A DNA stretch of 64,000 nt. It comes from JBBTCX01 sp964494205. Its GTDB lineage: Bacteria > Planctomycetota > Phycisphaerae > UBA1845. The position numbers were made by a program, and so were the translations under genes. Position 1 is the first letter of the stretch, and each line of letters starts with the position of its first letter. Location: assembly GCA_964494205.1 (NCBI GenBank), contig CAZBRD010000005.1, forward strand, positions 124,001 through 188,000, written 5' to 3'. This document shows positions 8,792 through 17,863 of the stretch, piece after piece. The notes beneath the pieces were generated by a model. It was not told the origin of the DNA and searched no databases. It saw only the letters and a program-made list of their open reading frames with translations.

Positions 8792-9964
8792 ATGCCCACG
8801 GAGCGTTATTCTGTGAAACCGCACAATCTGATCCCAGTGATTCCTTGTCTTTTGCTGCTCGGCTTCAGTTTCGTTCCTGCTCGAGCAGACGATTTGCTGT
8901 ATGGCTACGAGGGCAATGTTCCACCTTATGATCCTTCCGAGGACTGGTTTGTAGGCGGAATATGCGATGGGGTATGCAGCGACTCCATCGAAAACGGCCA
9001 TTATGTTCTTACTCATACAATGGCCAGCGATATCTACTCGTACATCAAATGGATTGCACAACCGCCGGAGCAACCTCCGTCTACATATTGGGTGGAATGG
9101 AACTTTCGCTCGAACCATCCGCTGGGAATACTGTTCGATGGCTGTGATGCCTTTTTTACGGTACTTCTCGTAAATACTTATGACGTGACCAGGATGTACG
9201 GCGATGCGGCGATTACGTTCAGCGGAGATGTCGTCATCGAGGGTCTAGATATCAACGACTTCCACACGTACCGCATGGAGAGCTTTGACGGGGTCAATTA
9301 TCGAATATCCGTGGATGGCTTGGTTTTCTTCGTGGACAGCGGCTTGGGACCAGAAAAGTATCACTTCATGGCGTTCGGCGGCCTAGGTGGGTGTGTCGGC
9401 GATCAGATACCCAATTCGCGAAACGAGTGGGACATGGTTCGTTACGGCACGATCGGCTTCGGCGAGCAGATCGTGTCGGCTGACCCGCCGATCGGATTTC
9501 TGAATCCTGTCACCTTCAACAACCTTGATCGCTTCACCGTCACCTACGACTCGCCGAACTACGCCTACATCGCCGACATCACCGTTGAAGTAACTTGCAG
9601 CGCTGGCCCACCGTGCCCCGAAACACCGCAGGTCATCGCCACCAAACGCCTCGACAACGGCCCCTCGGACGTATTGCAAATCGTCCTCGACAGCCCGCTT
9701 CCGTCGAACGAGCGCACCACTTTCACCTTCACCGATGTCGATCCGACCAACCCTACAAATCCAACGATCAACACCGTCTCCTACACCTACCAACTCGGCG
9801 ACATCAACGCCGACGGCCAATGGAGCCTCCGCGACTTCGCCGCTCTCCAGAACTGCTTCTTCCAACTCTCCGCCGCCAACAACTGCGCCGCTTTCGATTT
9901 CAACGACAACATTATCGTCGATCTGCCGGACCACGCTGCGTTCTATACTCTCATGACTCCCTAA
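8792..9964 (+). CDS. Secreted protein with C-terminal dockerin-like calcium repeats
   Basis: 390 residues starting MPTERYSVKP, then a signal peptide (PVIPCLLLLGFSFVPARA). The middle (about 30-230) is beta-rich with several Cys and a laminin/concanavalin-like look, but I cannot name the fold. An Ig-like region follows (PPIGFLNPVTFNNLDRF onward). The C-terminus has LGDINADGQWSLRDFAALQN and FDFNDNIIVDLPDHAAF, which is the paired EF-hand-like pattern of planctomycete dockerin-type modules. It is probably exported. Function unknown; a longer start at 8750 would mask the signal peptide. Confidence 0.75.
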   Translation: MPTERYSVKPHNLIPVIPCLLLLGFSFVPARADDLLYGYEGNVPPYDPSEDWFVGGICDGVCSDSIENGHYVLTHTMASDIYSYIKWIAQPPEQPPSTYWVEWNFRSNHPLGILFDGCDAFFTVLLVNTYDVTRMYGDAAITFSGDVVIEGLDINDFHTYRMESFDGVNYRISVDGLVFFVDSGLGPEKYHFMAFGGLGGCVGDQIPNSRNEWDMVRYGTIGFGEQIVSADPPIGFLNPVTFNNLDRFTVTYDSPNYAYIADITVEVTCSAGPPCPETPQVIATKRLDNGPSDVLQIVLDSPLPSNERTTFTFTDVDPTNPTNPTINTVSYTYQLGDINADGQWSLRDFAALQNCFFQLSAANNCAAFDFNDNIIVDLPDHAAFYTLMTP

Positions 9965-9985
9965 CTGAAGCCGCTCAATAACAGC

Positions 9986-10788
9986 GTGGGTGCAGAGCAC
10001 CCACCCTACAGAACTAACTGCACTACGCGCGCCGCGAACAAGCCGCGACGCTACGCCTGCACGCAGACTGCGCTAATCTGAACCGCGACCGCGAGGGAGC
10101 GGCCTTGAACTGCGATTGTGCCTCGTCGAGCATCGCGTGGCATAGCCAGGCGCAGCGCCGCCATGTCCACTCGTTAGCAAGTAGGGTCTGCCACGCGGAC
10201 CTCTCGTCAGCGAACTACCGGCAATCCGTAAGGCGGGTTCCATCCGCCGTTTCGCCAACGACCTAACCACAGGTCTACAGTTCACCTCTCGCACGCCGAT
10301 CACACCCACGTGGAAATGTAACGTGCGCCGATCACGTTATGGATGCAGGGATTTGATTTTTGTGCGCCTCGCCCCTCTCGTATTCCCCCTTGCCAAGGGG
10401 GGACAAAGGGGGTCTGGCTCCGCGACAAAATCAGGAAATGCTTCATGCGTACCGCCAACCAACTTCGTCACCTGTCTCTGACCAAAATCACTCCAGAGTC
10501 GATTCTGCGCATTTCTTTATTTTCTTCACGAATATGCGCCAAAAACCGCCTCGCTGAACACGCCAATAAGGTTTTCATTTTGCGCGGCGCAGATTCGCAC
10601 CAGATATCACCCCCTGGCCGTTCCAAAAACGCGATGGGCAACCCGCGCGCATCTTTCGCGCAGAGGTCTCAAATCCAGTATTTAATAGCGCGTTGGCACA
10701 TTTTGTCACGTAGTGACAGCGTGAGAATAGCCCAGCATTTCAATGCTGGGTAATGAGTTAAGGCATGAGCCGAAGTGCCGTAGGCACG
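9986..10788. repeat. Palindrome-rich intergenic region
   Basis: This 800-base stretch has no convincing gene but holds many short palindromes: GTGGGTGCAGAGCACCCAC (9986-10004), the AACCGCGACCGCGAGGGAGC family (10081-10104, a relative at 63948-63971), a TCCCCCTTG/CAAGGGGGGA hairpin near 10383-10405, TGTCACGTAGTGACA (10704-10718), CCCAGCATT/AATGCTGGG (10731-10750) and GTGCCGTAGGCAC (10776-10788). The part 10430-10700 between them shows nothing I can identify. Open frames across it are built from repeats. Confidence 0.65.
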
Positions 10789-10833
10789 ACTGATCGATCC
10801 AACTGACAGCGCCACGATTTGATGGGATGCGTA

Positions 10834-11946
10834 TCAGTTGCGAACTGCCACGCGAAACCGCGCCGACGAACTTCTGGGATTCGCACGAACCTCTGCCGGT
10901 GTCGGTCGAATCGGACTATCGGAAATCTGAGAATAGAGGCCATCTTTGGCGCCGGACTGAAACGACTTCTTCACCAACCGATCTTCGCCACTATGGAAGC
11001 TGATGATGCCCAATCGACCGCCGGATTTCAAACTGTATGGTGCAAGCCGCAGCAATTGGGCCAACGCATCCAGCTCGTTGTTGACGAGAATCCGAAGCGC
11101 CTGAAACGTCCGAGCAGCCGGGTGCAGCGAACCCGAAGACTCGCTTGAATCGGGAAACTCTTGCTCACTTGGATCGCTGCGAAGCGACTTCCGCGAGACG
11201 CCCTTAGCCTCAAGAATGATCCGCACGAGATCCTGCGTCGATCGAATTGGCGATTTCTCACGGCAACGAACAATGTGCCGAGCAAGCCGCTCATGATCCG
11301 GCTCATCAGCCAACTCATGCAGTGCGGACGCGATGTCTGCTTCGGAAAGCTCCGCCAGCAGATCAGCCGCAGACTTCTTAGTGCGGTCATCCATCCGCAT
11401 GTCGAGCGGGCCGTCATGCTTGTAGCTGAACCCCCGCGCGGGGTCATCGATCTGCATGCTCGAAACGCCAAGATCGGCGAAGATGACATCGAACCCTTCA
11501 ATGCCTTCTTCGCGGAGAACCTTCGCAATACCAGTAAATGGCATGCGATGCAGCGATACGTTGCTGCCAATAGCCGCCAGTCGAGTCCGCGTCCGCTCAA
11601 GTTGAGCGCCATCAACGTCGCAACCGACCAAGCGCCCCAACGGGCCAATCCTTTTCAGAAACTCACTCGCATGGCCGCCGTACCCCACTGTGCAGTCGAG
11701 AACGAACACGCCGGCAACCGGTCGAAGCTCATTCATGACCTCTTCGACCATGATCGGAATGTGTGTGCCGGCCGGTGTTTTCCCTTGAGCAAGTATGTGC
11801 TCGTGTATTTCAGGATGCGATTGTGGATCAAGTTCCTTGTAGCGGTCCTCGAAGCGGCGAGGGTTCTTTCCGGAATAACGCTTCCGGCGGACGTGCTGCG
11901 TCGACTCGTCGGGCGATGCGAAATCTGGTTCGGGTTGCGATGGCAT
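10834..11946 (-). CDS. rsmH: 16S rRNA (cytosine(1402)-N(4))-methyltransferase RsmH
   Basis: 370 residues. After a basic lead of about 60 residues comes HIPIMVEEVMNELRP, the RsmH opening, then DCTVGYGGHA (SAM-binding motif), FADLGVSSMQIDDPARGFS, GPLDMRMD, and the C-terminal LGIISFHSGEDRLVKKSF. RsmH methylates N4 of C1402 in the ribosomal P site. It is usually in the division and cell-wall cluster, but here it is next to repeats and a divergent hypothetical gene, with no mraZ, ftsL, ftsI or mur genes in sight. The last motif reads FHSGEDR where FHSLEDR is common. Confidence 0.95.
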   Translation of the reverse strand: MPSQPEPDFASPDESTQHVRRKRYSGKNPRRFEDRYKELDPQSHPEIHEHILAQGKTPAGTHIPIMVEEVMNELRPVAGVFVLDCTVGYGGHASEFLKRIGPLGRLVGCDVDGAQLERTRTRLAAIGSNVSLHRMPFTGIAKVLREEGIEGFDVIFADLGVSSMQIDDPARGFSYKHDGPLDMRMDDRTKKSAADLLAELSEADIASALHELADEPDHERLARHIVRCREKSPIRSTQDLVRIILEAKGVSRKSLRSDPSEQEFPDSSESSGSLHPAARTFQALRILVNNELDALAQLLRLAPYSLKSGGRLGIISFHSGEDRLVKKSFQSGAKDGLYSQISDSPIRPTPAEVRANPRSSSARFRVAVRN

Positions 11947-12031
11947 TGCGGTCTATGCTATCAGAATCGAGTTGTTGACACGATTGATGTGGACATAGAA
12001 TGAGTAGCGTAGCAAACGACAGCGAGAATTC

Positions 12032-12508
12032 ATGGCCCAGGAAAAACCAAGCAAGATCGCCGAATGGATCGTGGCCGTCCGCGGGCACGCGCCGGTTCTA
12101 TTCGGCCAACTCTCTGAGTGGTTTCAGGAAGCCCGCAAGGAACCGCGCCTGTTCTGGGAAACTTCGGCCATTCGATACGTAGTCTACCTCACCGCCGGGC
12201 TTATTCTGTTTTCCGGTGTGAAATGCGGCACGCGAATGGTCTCCGTCCCCCCGCCGGAAACAGCCGTGCCCCAGGCGCGGACCGCCGATTTCCACGTTCT
12301 CTGCTCCGACCCGAAATGCGGCCACCATTACGTGATCAACCGCAAGTTCGGCTTCTCGAGCTTTCCGGTTGCGTGCTCCAAGTGCAAGAAGGACACAGGC
12401 ATGGCGGCGGTCAAATGCTACTCACCCAAATGCAAAGGCCGCTGGACGTATCTGCAAACTGTTGACAGCCAGGCAAAGTGCGCCAGATGCGGCGAGAATA
12501 TGAAGTAG
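12032..12508 (+). CDS. Membrane protein with two zinc-ribbon-like cysteine clusters
   Basis: 158 residues. A soluble N-terminal helix region of about 45 residues, one membrane span (YVVYLTAGLILFSGVKC, about 49-65), then a Cys-rich part with CSDPKC, CSKCKK, CYSPKC and CARC pairs that should hold two zinc ions. I do not recognise a named family. It is divergent from rsmH, and both start within about 90 bases of each other. Confidence 0.7.
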   Translation: MAQEKPSKIAEWIVAVRGHAPVLFGQLSEWFQEARKEPRLFWETSAIRYVVYLTAGLILFSGVKCGTRMVSVPPPETAVPQARTADFHVLCSDPKCGHHYVINRKFGFSSFPVACSKCKKDTGMAAVKCYSPKCKGRWTYLQTVDSQAKCARCGENMK

Positions 12509-12550
12509 CTGAATTTAGTGCCAATTACTGGCACTCAAGAGACAAGCCAT

Positions 12551-12614
12551 GTAGGGCGGGTTTCACCCGCCGTATCGAAAACAAAAACATCGTGGCGGGT
12601 GAAACCCGCCCTAC
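12551..12614. repeat. Perfect 21-bp inverted repeat, GTAGGGCGGGT family
   Basis: Arms 12551-12571 and 12594-12614 are exact reverse complements over 21 bases, and each arm holds a smaller GGCGGGT/ACCCGCC palindrome. A second copy with three arm differences is at 39735-39799. It sits between the convergent ends of the zinc-ribbon gene and glpD, where it could also work as a transcription stop. Confidence 0.8.
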
Positions 12615-12626
12615 TGATTGCGTTGC

Positions 12627-14294
12627 TCAACCCGCTTGCCGAGCTTTGCTGGATGAGGGTTTCAGATGCTCAAAGGCTGCCAGATCTGACTTCAACTGAG
12701 CCATCAATTCCGTGCATTCAAGGTTGAGACGTGCCGAAGACCAACCGAGTCTTTCCGCGAGACGCGGGAGAAGATTCTGAATGGCCTTCAAGCATTCATT
12801 GCCCAGCAGCAAATACAACGACGTTCGGCGGAGCAGCAGATCGGTGAGATGCTCAACGTGTTCATTCTCCGCCAGGTACAAGCACTCAGCCAAGGTGCAG
12901 GGTTGGTCGGGAGAAACCCGGGCGACAAGCTCGGGATACTCGTCTGCAATGGTAAGAACCTTGCCCGCATCAGCGCCGTATTGTTTCAGCAAATGGTCGA
13001 TCGAATCGTCGGCAAACGACAATCGCCGCAATTCCTCAATCAGTGTAAGGAACGGCTCCTGATCAAGACGCACCTGCGTGCCGGGCCAGAGTCGCGATCG
13101 ACGAATGGCCACGATGGTCGACTCAGTGCTGTGCGGCCTGCCGAGCAAGTTCAGCAGCGCGGTGACGGTCTGCTCGGCCATCAAACGAAACGTCGTAAGC
13201 TTGCCGCCGCGAACGGTGATGAGGCCGCGAGCGGCATCGGTTTCAATCTCATGCTCACGGGACAATTGGTTTTCAGTGGCGGCATCCTGTGCAACGATCG
13301 GTCTAACGCCCGCGAATGCACTGACCAAGTCACCCGCACCGATCGTGTAACCCGGAAACCAGTGATGAAAACTCGAAAGCAATTCGTCAACTTCGTCGCT
13401 CGTTGGCCGAATGTCGCGCGGATCGCCGGTGTAATTCGATTCGGTTGTGCCGATGAGCAAACGATTTTGCCACGGTATCGCCCACAGCGGCCTCTTGTCG
13501 CGAATACTGCGAAAGATGATGGCATCGTTCCCAAACGCTCGCGGCATCGTCGCCACGATATGTGTACCCTTGAGCCAGGTGAGCGGTGTCGGCCTTGCAC
13601 CTAGAAGCTCTTTGGTCAACGAAGACCATGGCCCCGTGGCATTAACGACGACTCGAGCCTGAACGATCTCATCAAAGGGTGAATCTTCGCGAACAAGCAC
13701 AAGCCGCCAACCACTCGCGTTCGGTTCCGCCCGCTTCAAGTTCGTGTAATTCGAAACGACGGCTCCATGCATCTCTGCCGTGCGGATGGTTGAGAGCACC
13801 ATGCGAACGTCGTTCGTTTGGGCGTCCCAAATACGAACCCCAAACGGGTGCGGCCGCAGCGCGGGATAGTCGCGCCGCATGGTGGTGCCCAGCGTCGCTC
13901 CCGATCGGCCGCCGCAACGAAACAAACCAATGAGGTCGTACAGGTGCAACGCCCCACCGGTGGCGAGCCAGAGCGGCATTTTCTCGCCTTCGAACGGCAA
14001 CACGAACTTGATCGGCTTCGAAAGATGCGGGGCGAGGTCATTGAGCAATCGGTTTCGCTCGACGATGCCGTCGATGACCATGCGAATGCGGCCGTGCTGC
14101 AGATAGCGGAATCCGCCATGAATGAGCTTGGACGTCGCGTGACTGGTGCCCGATGCGAAGTCGTGCGAATCCAGCAGCAGCACGCTCAAACCGCGCATGG
14201 CTGCATCGCGCGCGATGCCCGCGCCGGTGATGCCGCCGCCGAGGACGACGCAATCGACCTCTCGCGGCAAGGGACTATGCGCTTGCATGCTCAT
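12627..14294 (-). CDS. glpD: Glycerol-3-phosphate dehydrogenase (FAD-dependent)
   Basis: 555 residues. The FAD dinucleotide-binding motif VVLGGGITGAGIARDAAMRG is near residues 16-35, followed by SHATSKLIHGGFRYLQ, the GlpD signature. Later FAD-binding elements VVNATGPWS and TVRGGKLTTFR are present, and the C-terminal helical cap is complete. It oxidises sn-glycerol 3-phosphate to dihydroxyacetone phosphate and passes electrons to quinone at the membrane. I chose ATG 14294; a GTG at 14339 extends into the previous gene's end. It lies 34 bases after the DegT-type gene, in the same direction. Confidence 0.93.
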   Translation of the reverse strand: MSMQAHSPLPREVDCVVLGGGITGAGIARDAAMRGLSVLLLDSHDFASGTSHATSKLIHGGFRYLQHGRIRMVIDGIVERNRLLNDLAPHLSKPIKFVLPFEGEKMPLWLATGGALHLYDLIGLFRCGGRSGATLGTTMRRDYPALRPHPFGVRIWDAQTNDVRMVLSTIRTAEMHGAVVSNYTNLKRAEPNASGWRLVLVREDSPFDEIVQARVVVNATGPWSSLTKELLGARPTPLTWLKGTHIVATMPRAFGNDAIIFRSIRDKRPLWAIPWQNRLLIGTTESNYTGDPRDIRPTSDEVDELLSSFHHWFPGYTIGAGDLVSAFAGVRPIVAQDAATENQLSREHEIETDAARGLITVRGGKLTTFRLMAEQTVTALLNLLGRPHSTESTIVAIRRSRLWPGTQVRLDQEPFLTLIEELRRLSFADDSIDHLLKQYGADAGKVLTIADEYPELVARVSPDQPCTLAECLYLAENEHVEHLTDLLLRRTSLYLLLGNECLKAIQNLLPRLAERLGWSSARLNLECTELMAQLKSDLAAFEHLKPSSSKARQAG

Positions 14295-14328
14295 GTTAGA
14301 ATTACCGGATTGCTTCCATGGAGTGCCA

Positions 14329-15591
14329 TTATGCGGCACTCATGATTTCATTCGCGTTTTCGAGCACTTTCTCGAACGCAGCGGCATATTGATCAAGCAA
14401 TGCCCGGGGCGCCTGCGGGAATGACGGAAGCTGGAGCATTCGCTCGTTACCGGCCGCCGTGATCTGCAGGGCGTCGGGCTTGTAAACCGGCAACGATTCG
14501 GGTGGAAGATGCTGCAACCGTGCGAGCTCAACATATTTGCGTTCCGTGAACACGGGTTGCTGGTGCAGCAACGGATAACGTGGCCGTGCGACCTCACACC
14601 CCTCTGCACGCAGAGCGGCGTTCAGTTTTTCGGCTGTGACGCCCGTGCGCGTTTCGTCGCAATGAACCAGATATTGGAAATACACGCGCTCCGCGTTGGG
14701 AGGCGGGAGGAAAGTCTGAATGCCGAGTTTTTCGAGCTTGTTCGAAAGATACACGAGGTTGTCATTTCGCTGCGTGTTTCGTTTTATCAGGTGCTTTAGC
14801 TGAACGCGGGCTACGGCTGCGGAGAGCGGAGCCATGCGGTGTTTCTGACCAAAGCCCGTTCCCGCGAATCGTCGCGCAGGAGTTTGCAGATTTAGAACAC
14901 GCTCGAAGTGACCGAGACAAGTCGCGTGCTCCATGATTTGGTCGTTGTTGGTAATGAGGATGCCGCCTTCGCCAGCCGGGGCGAGCTTGTTGGTCTGTAG
15001 GCTGTAAACAGCAGCGTCGCCAAACGTGCCCAACGGTTGACCGCGCCACTTTGCACCGTGGGCGTGGGACGCATCTTCAAACACCTTCAAATTGTGTCGT
15101 TTGGCAATCGCCAGCAGCTCATCGATTTTCGAGGGCATGCCCCAAAGATGCACGATCACCATCGCTTTGGTGCGAGGTGTGATTCTCTTCTCAACGTCAG
15201 CTGGATCGAGCCCCAATTGATCGGGTTCGGTCTCGCAGAAAATCGGCACGGCCCCGCACCAGAGGACTGGCATGACCGAGGCCCAATAGGTGGCGGACGG
15301 GACAACTACATGATCGCCGGGCTGCAAACCAAAGGAGTTTAGGGCCGCGAAAATGGCCGATGTTCCGTTGCAGCAGGCGAGGGCGTGTTTGACCCCGAGG
15401 AACGAACGGTAGTCAGCCTCAAGGGCCTGCGTGACCGAATTGATTGAAAGTTGGCCGCCACGAAGAACCTCAGTAACCGCTGCAACATCCTCATCCGTGA
15501 TGATCGGCCAGCGATTGGCTTCTTCGGACGGCAAGGTCACGGCCTTGGGACCACCCAGGATGGCGGGGCGAGCAACAGTAGCAACAGACAT
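14329..15591 (-). CDS. DegT/DnrJ/EryC1/StrS family PLP-dependent aminotransferase
   Basis: 420 residues from ATG 15591. The family layout is clear: HALACCNGTSAI (phosphate-binding turn), DHVVVPSATYWASV, FEDASHAHGA, and the PLP lysine in SLQTNKLAPAGEGG (Lys202). These enzymes aminate keto-sugars or keto-cyclitols, usually for surface polysaccharide or natural product building. Neighbouring glpD gives no clear pathway clue. An open frame continues upstream to 16083 but runs through the tRNA-Ser gene and is not coding. Confidence 0.9.
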   Translation of the reverse strand: MSVATVARPAILGGPKAVTLPSEEANRWPIITDEDVAAVTEVLRGGQLSINSVTQALEADYRSFLGVKHALACCNGTSAIFAALNSFGLQPGDHVVVPSATYWASVMPVLWCGAVPIFCETEPDQLGLDPADVEKRITPRTKAMVIVHLWGMPSKIDELLAIAKRHNLKVFEDASHAHGAKWRGQPLGTFGDAAVYSLQTNKLAPAGEGGILITNNDQIMEHATCLGHFERVLNLQTPARRFAGTGFGQKHRMAPLSAAVARVQLKHLIKRNTQRNDNLVYLSNKLEKLGIQTFLPPPNAERVYFQYLVHCDETRTGVTAEKLNAALRAEGCEVARPRYPLLHQQPVFTERKYVELARLQHLPPESLPVYKPDALQITAAGNERMLQLPSFPQAPRALLDQYAAAFEKVLENANEIMSAA

Positions 15592-16055
15592 AGTTAGACT
15601 CCGAAAGAGGTCGGCGAGAACCCGAGTTCGCCCCGCCTTGGAACAAGTTTGAATGTGATTGCAGTAACAGTCAGGTGTTCTCGAATGCCTTTGTAAATCC
15701 GCACCGAATAGTAGGCCGAAATCTGCGACTTCGCAAACGGCATCCCCGTCGTCGCGTTCGTGTTGCTTCAGGGGTAGTCTCGCAAGTTTCAGCGATTTTC
15801 TGCATGGGGAACATCTGGTTTTTGCGATTTTCACAGGCCCAAACACAAGTTGACACAAGTTCGCACGCGCGTTGCAACGGTATTTGAGACGGGGTCGAAT
15901 AAGATTCAGGAAAGGTGATACCGGGATCATCTGTTTGATCCTGAGAGATGAAGTCCGGTCTTGACGCAACCGATGGTTCTTGGGAAGGTTATGCGGGTCG
16001 AGAAACGGGGTCCTTCCCACCGGCCCCCAAGTGCGTCGACCAGCGAAACGAAACT
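15592..16055. other. Intergenic spacer, no gene seen
   Basis: About 460 bases between the DegT-type gene and tRNA-Ser. I find no open frame with coding character. A possible weak hairpin uses CAGGA/TCCTG near 15910-15943. A GAAGTCCGG string near 15949 recalls RNase P RNA, but the other conserved parts are missing. Confidence 0.4.
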
Positions 16056-16146
16056 GGAGAGGTGGGTGAGTGGTTGAAACCAACGGTTTGCTAAACCGTC
16101 GTACGGGAATTTACCCGTACCGCGGGTTCGAATCCCGCCCTCTCCG
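16056..16146 (+). tRNA. tRNA-Ser (anticodon GCT)
   Basis: 91 bases with acceptor arms GGAGAGG/CCTCTCC and discriminator G. The anticodon stem ACGGT/ACCGT holds loop TTGCTAA with anticodon GCT at 16090-16092, reading AGC/AGT serine codons. The long variable arm (GTACGGG...CCCGTAC) is the class II feature of serine tRNAs, and the T arm contains GGTTCGAATCC. CCA is not encoded. A T-run (16150-16155) follows at once and may end transcription. Confidence 0.97.
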
Positions 16147-16249
16147 ATCTTTTTTCGCTGATGACGGACATTCCTCCGGCCGATTGAATCAGCACAAACA
16201 CACATAACGATTTGAAAGAACTTCGACTTATTGCCCAAGGAATTCTCGC

Positions 16250-17848
16250 ATGCTCAGCAAGACTACGAATCGGAATTGCGTCCAACGTTTGATTATCAAG
16301 CGCGGTTCTTTTCTGCGGTTTCTCGGCGCGATGGCGGTTGCAGCATTCCAGTGGCCGGTGTTCGCAATTGCCGAGCCAATCAACCCGCATAACCCTCCGC
16401 AAGGTCGTTTTTCTGATGAATGGATGGAAGTATATCTCGGGTCCAACAAGGTGGGGTACGCACATTCGGTGACGAGCCGCGACAAGGACGTCATCAAGAC
16501 GGAAATGAGCTTTCAGATGCACGTCGAGCGTGCGTCTCAAAAAATCAAACTCGCTATTCAAAAGTCGACCGTTGAAACCCTCGAAGGAACTCCGCTTGAG
16601 TTTGGTTCGGAAATGGACATGTCCATCATGAAGACCAAGTCGAAAGGTGTGGTGCGCGACGGCAAAGTGACCATTACCAACACGCAGTTCGGTATGGATA
16701 CTTCACAAACGTATCCATTTCCGGCGGGCGCGGTCATGAGTTGGGGCATGTTGCGCGAGAGCCTGATCCGGGGTTTCAAACCTGGTACCGAATACACGAT
16801 CGAGATTTTCGAACCCGACCTGCAACTTAATGCCGCGACAAAAGTGTATGCCAAGGTCGAGAACCTCGAGAAGTTCGAGTACCGCGGCAAACAACGCGAA
16901 GGATGGCGCGTCATCAACAAGCTGGAAACCGGAAACGGTGCGATGGAAATGCTCTCATGGATTGATAAGGACGGCAACCAGATTAAGTCGACGATGCCCA
17001 TGCCGGGCTTGGGCGATTTTGTGATGTATTCATGCGATGAGGCTGTCGCGCTGGCCGAGTTCGCACCGCCCGAGTTTTTCATGAACACGGTGATTCCCGT
17101 GAAGCAGTCGCTGGAGCGCGGGACTATCAAACAAATAACGTACGTTCTCAAGTCCAAGAACGCAGATTCACCGTTGGCTGACTTTCCAAACACAGGAATG
17201 CAGAAATCGGAGCGATTGCCGGATGGGTCGATCAAGTTGGTCGCCACTCGTCAGAAACACGAGGGAAATAAGCCACCTGCCAAGAAGACCGAGCCCGCGC
17301 CCGATATGGCAGAGTTCCTGTCCAGCAATCTGATGATGAACGTTGATGACCCCAAGTTGATTGAGTTGACTAAACAGGCCAAGGGCGACGCGACAGAACC
17401 ATTCGAAATCGGTGATCGGCTGCGCAAGTTTGTCACTGAATACGTCTCAACGAAGAGTCTCGATGTTGGGTTCGCCACGGCGAGCGAGGTCGCGCGAACT
17501 CGCGAGGGTGATTGCAGCGAGCACGGTGTCCTGTTAGCAACATTAGGCCGGATTTGTGGTTTGCCATCGCGAGTCGTCGTTGGTCTCGCCTATGTGCCGA
17601 TCTTCGGCGGGCAGGATGATATTTACGGTTACCATATGTGGGCACAGTTCTATATCAACGGCGAATGGTACGATTTCGATGCGGCCTTGCGTGAGACTGA
17701 CGTCAGCCCCGCCAGAATTGCGTTTGCTACTTCGTCACTAAAGGATGCAGGACTTGCTGATTTGAGCTTGCCACTCATGGGAAAAATCGGTGCGATCGAT
17801 ATGCAAATTCTGGAAGTCGACGGTAAGCCGTCTAAGGAATCAAAGTGA
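16250..17848 (+). CDS. Secreted or periplasmic transglutaminase-like protease-fold protein
   Basis: 532 residues. A basic start and hydrophobic stretch (about 20-42, ending FAIAEP) suggest export. Residues 50-340 are a beta-rich region without a recognised name. The transglutaminase core is C-terminal, with Cys422 in REGDCSEH, His462 in YGYHMWAQFYI and an acidic partner in WYDFDAA (Asp475 or 477), so the Cys-His-Asp triad is present. Bacterial members are often proteases or amidases rather than cross-linkers. It follows tRNA-Ser and is convergent with the deiodinase-like gene. Confidence 0.82.
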   Translation: MLSKTTNRNCVQRLIIKRGSFLRFLGAMAVAAFQWPVFAIAEPINPHNPPQGRFSDEWMEVYLGSNKVGYAHSVTSRDKDVIKTEMSFQMHVERASQKIKLAIQKSTVETLEGTPLEFGSEMDMSIMKTKSKGVVRDGKVTITNTQFGMDTSQTYPFPAGAVMSWGMLRESLIRGFKPGTEYTIEIFEPDLQLNAATKVYAKVENLEKFEYRGKQREGWRVINKLETGNGAMEMLSWIDKDGNQIKSTMPMPGLGDFVMYSCDEAVALAEFAPPEFFMNTVIPVKQSLERGTIKQITYVLKSKNADSPLADFPNTGMQKSERLPDGSIKLVATRQKHEGNKPPAKKTEPAPDMAEFLSSNLMMNVDDPKLIELTKQAKGDATEPFEIGDRLRKFVTEYVSTKSLDVGFATASEVARTREGDCSEHGVLLATLGRICGLPSRVVVGLAYVPIFGGQDDIYGYHMWAQFYINGEWYDFDAALRETDVSPARIAFATSSLKDAGLADLSLPLMGKIGAIDMQILEVDGKPSKESK

Positions 17849-17863
17849 CGAAGCGGGTCGATG

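Noticed and set aside
10343..10753. A 136-codon frame on the plus strand
   Set aside because: It is made from palindromic repeats and low-quality sequence and has no ribosome site.
15900..16050. A GAAGTCCGG string suggesting RNase P RNA
   Set aside because: Only one short conserved-looking string is present; length and other conserved blocks are missing.
15592..16083. Upstream extension of the DegT-type gene to 16083
   Set aside because: It runs through the tRNA-Ser gene; ATG 15591 gives a normal family N-terminus.
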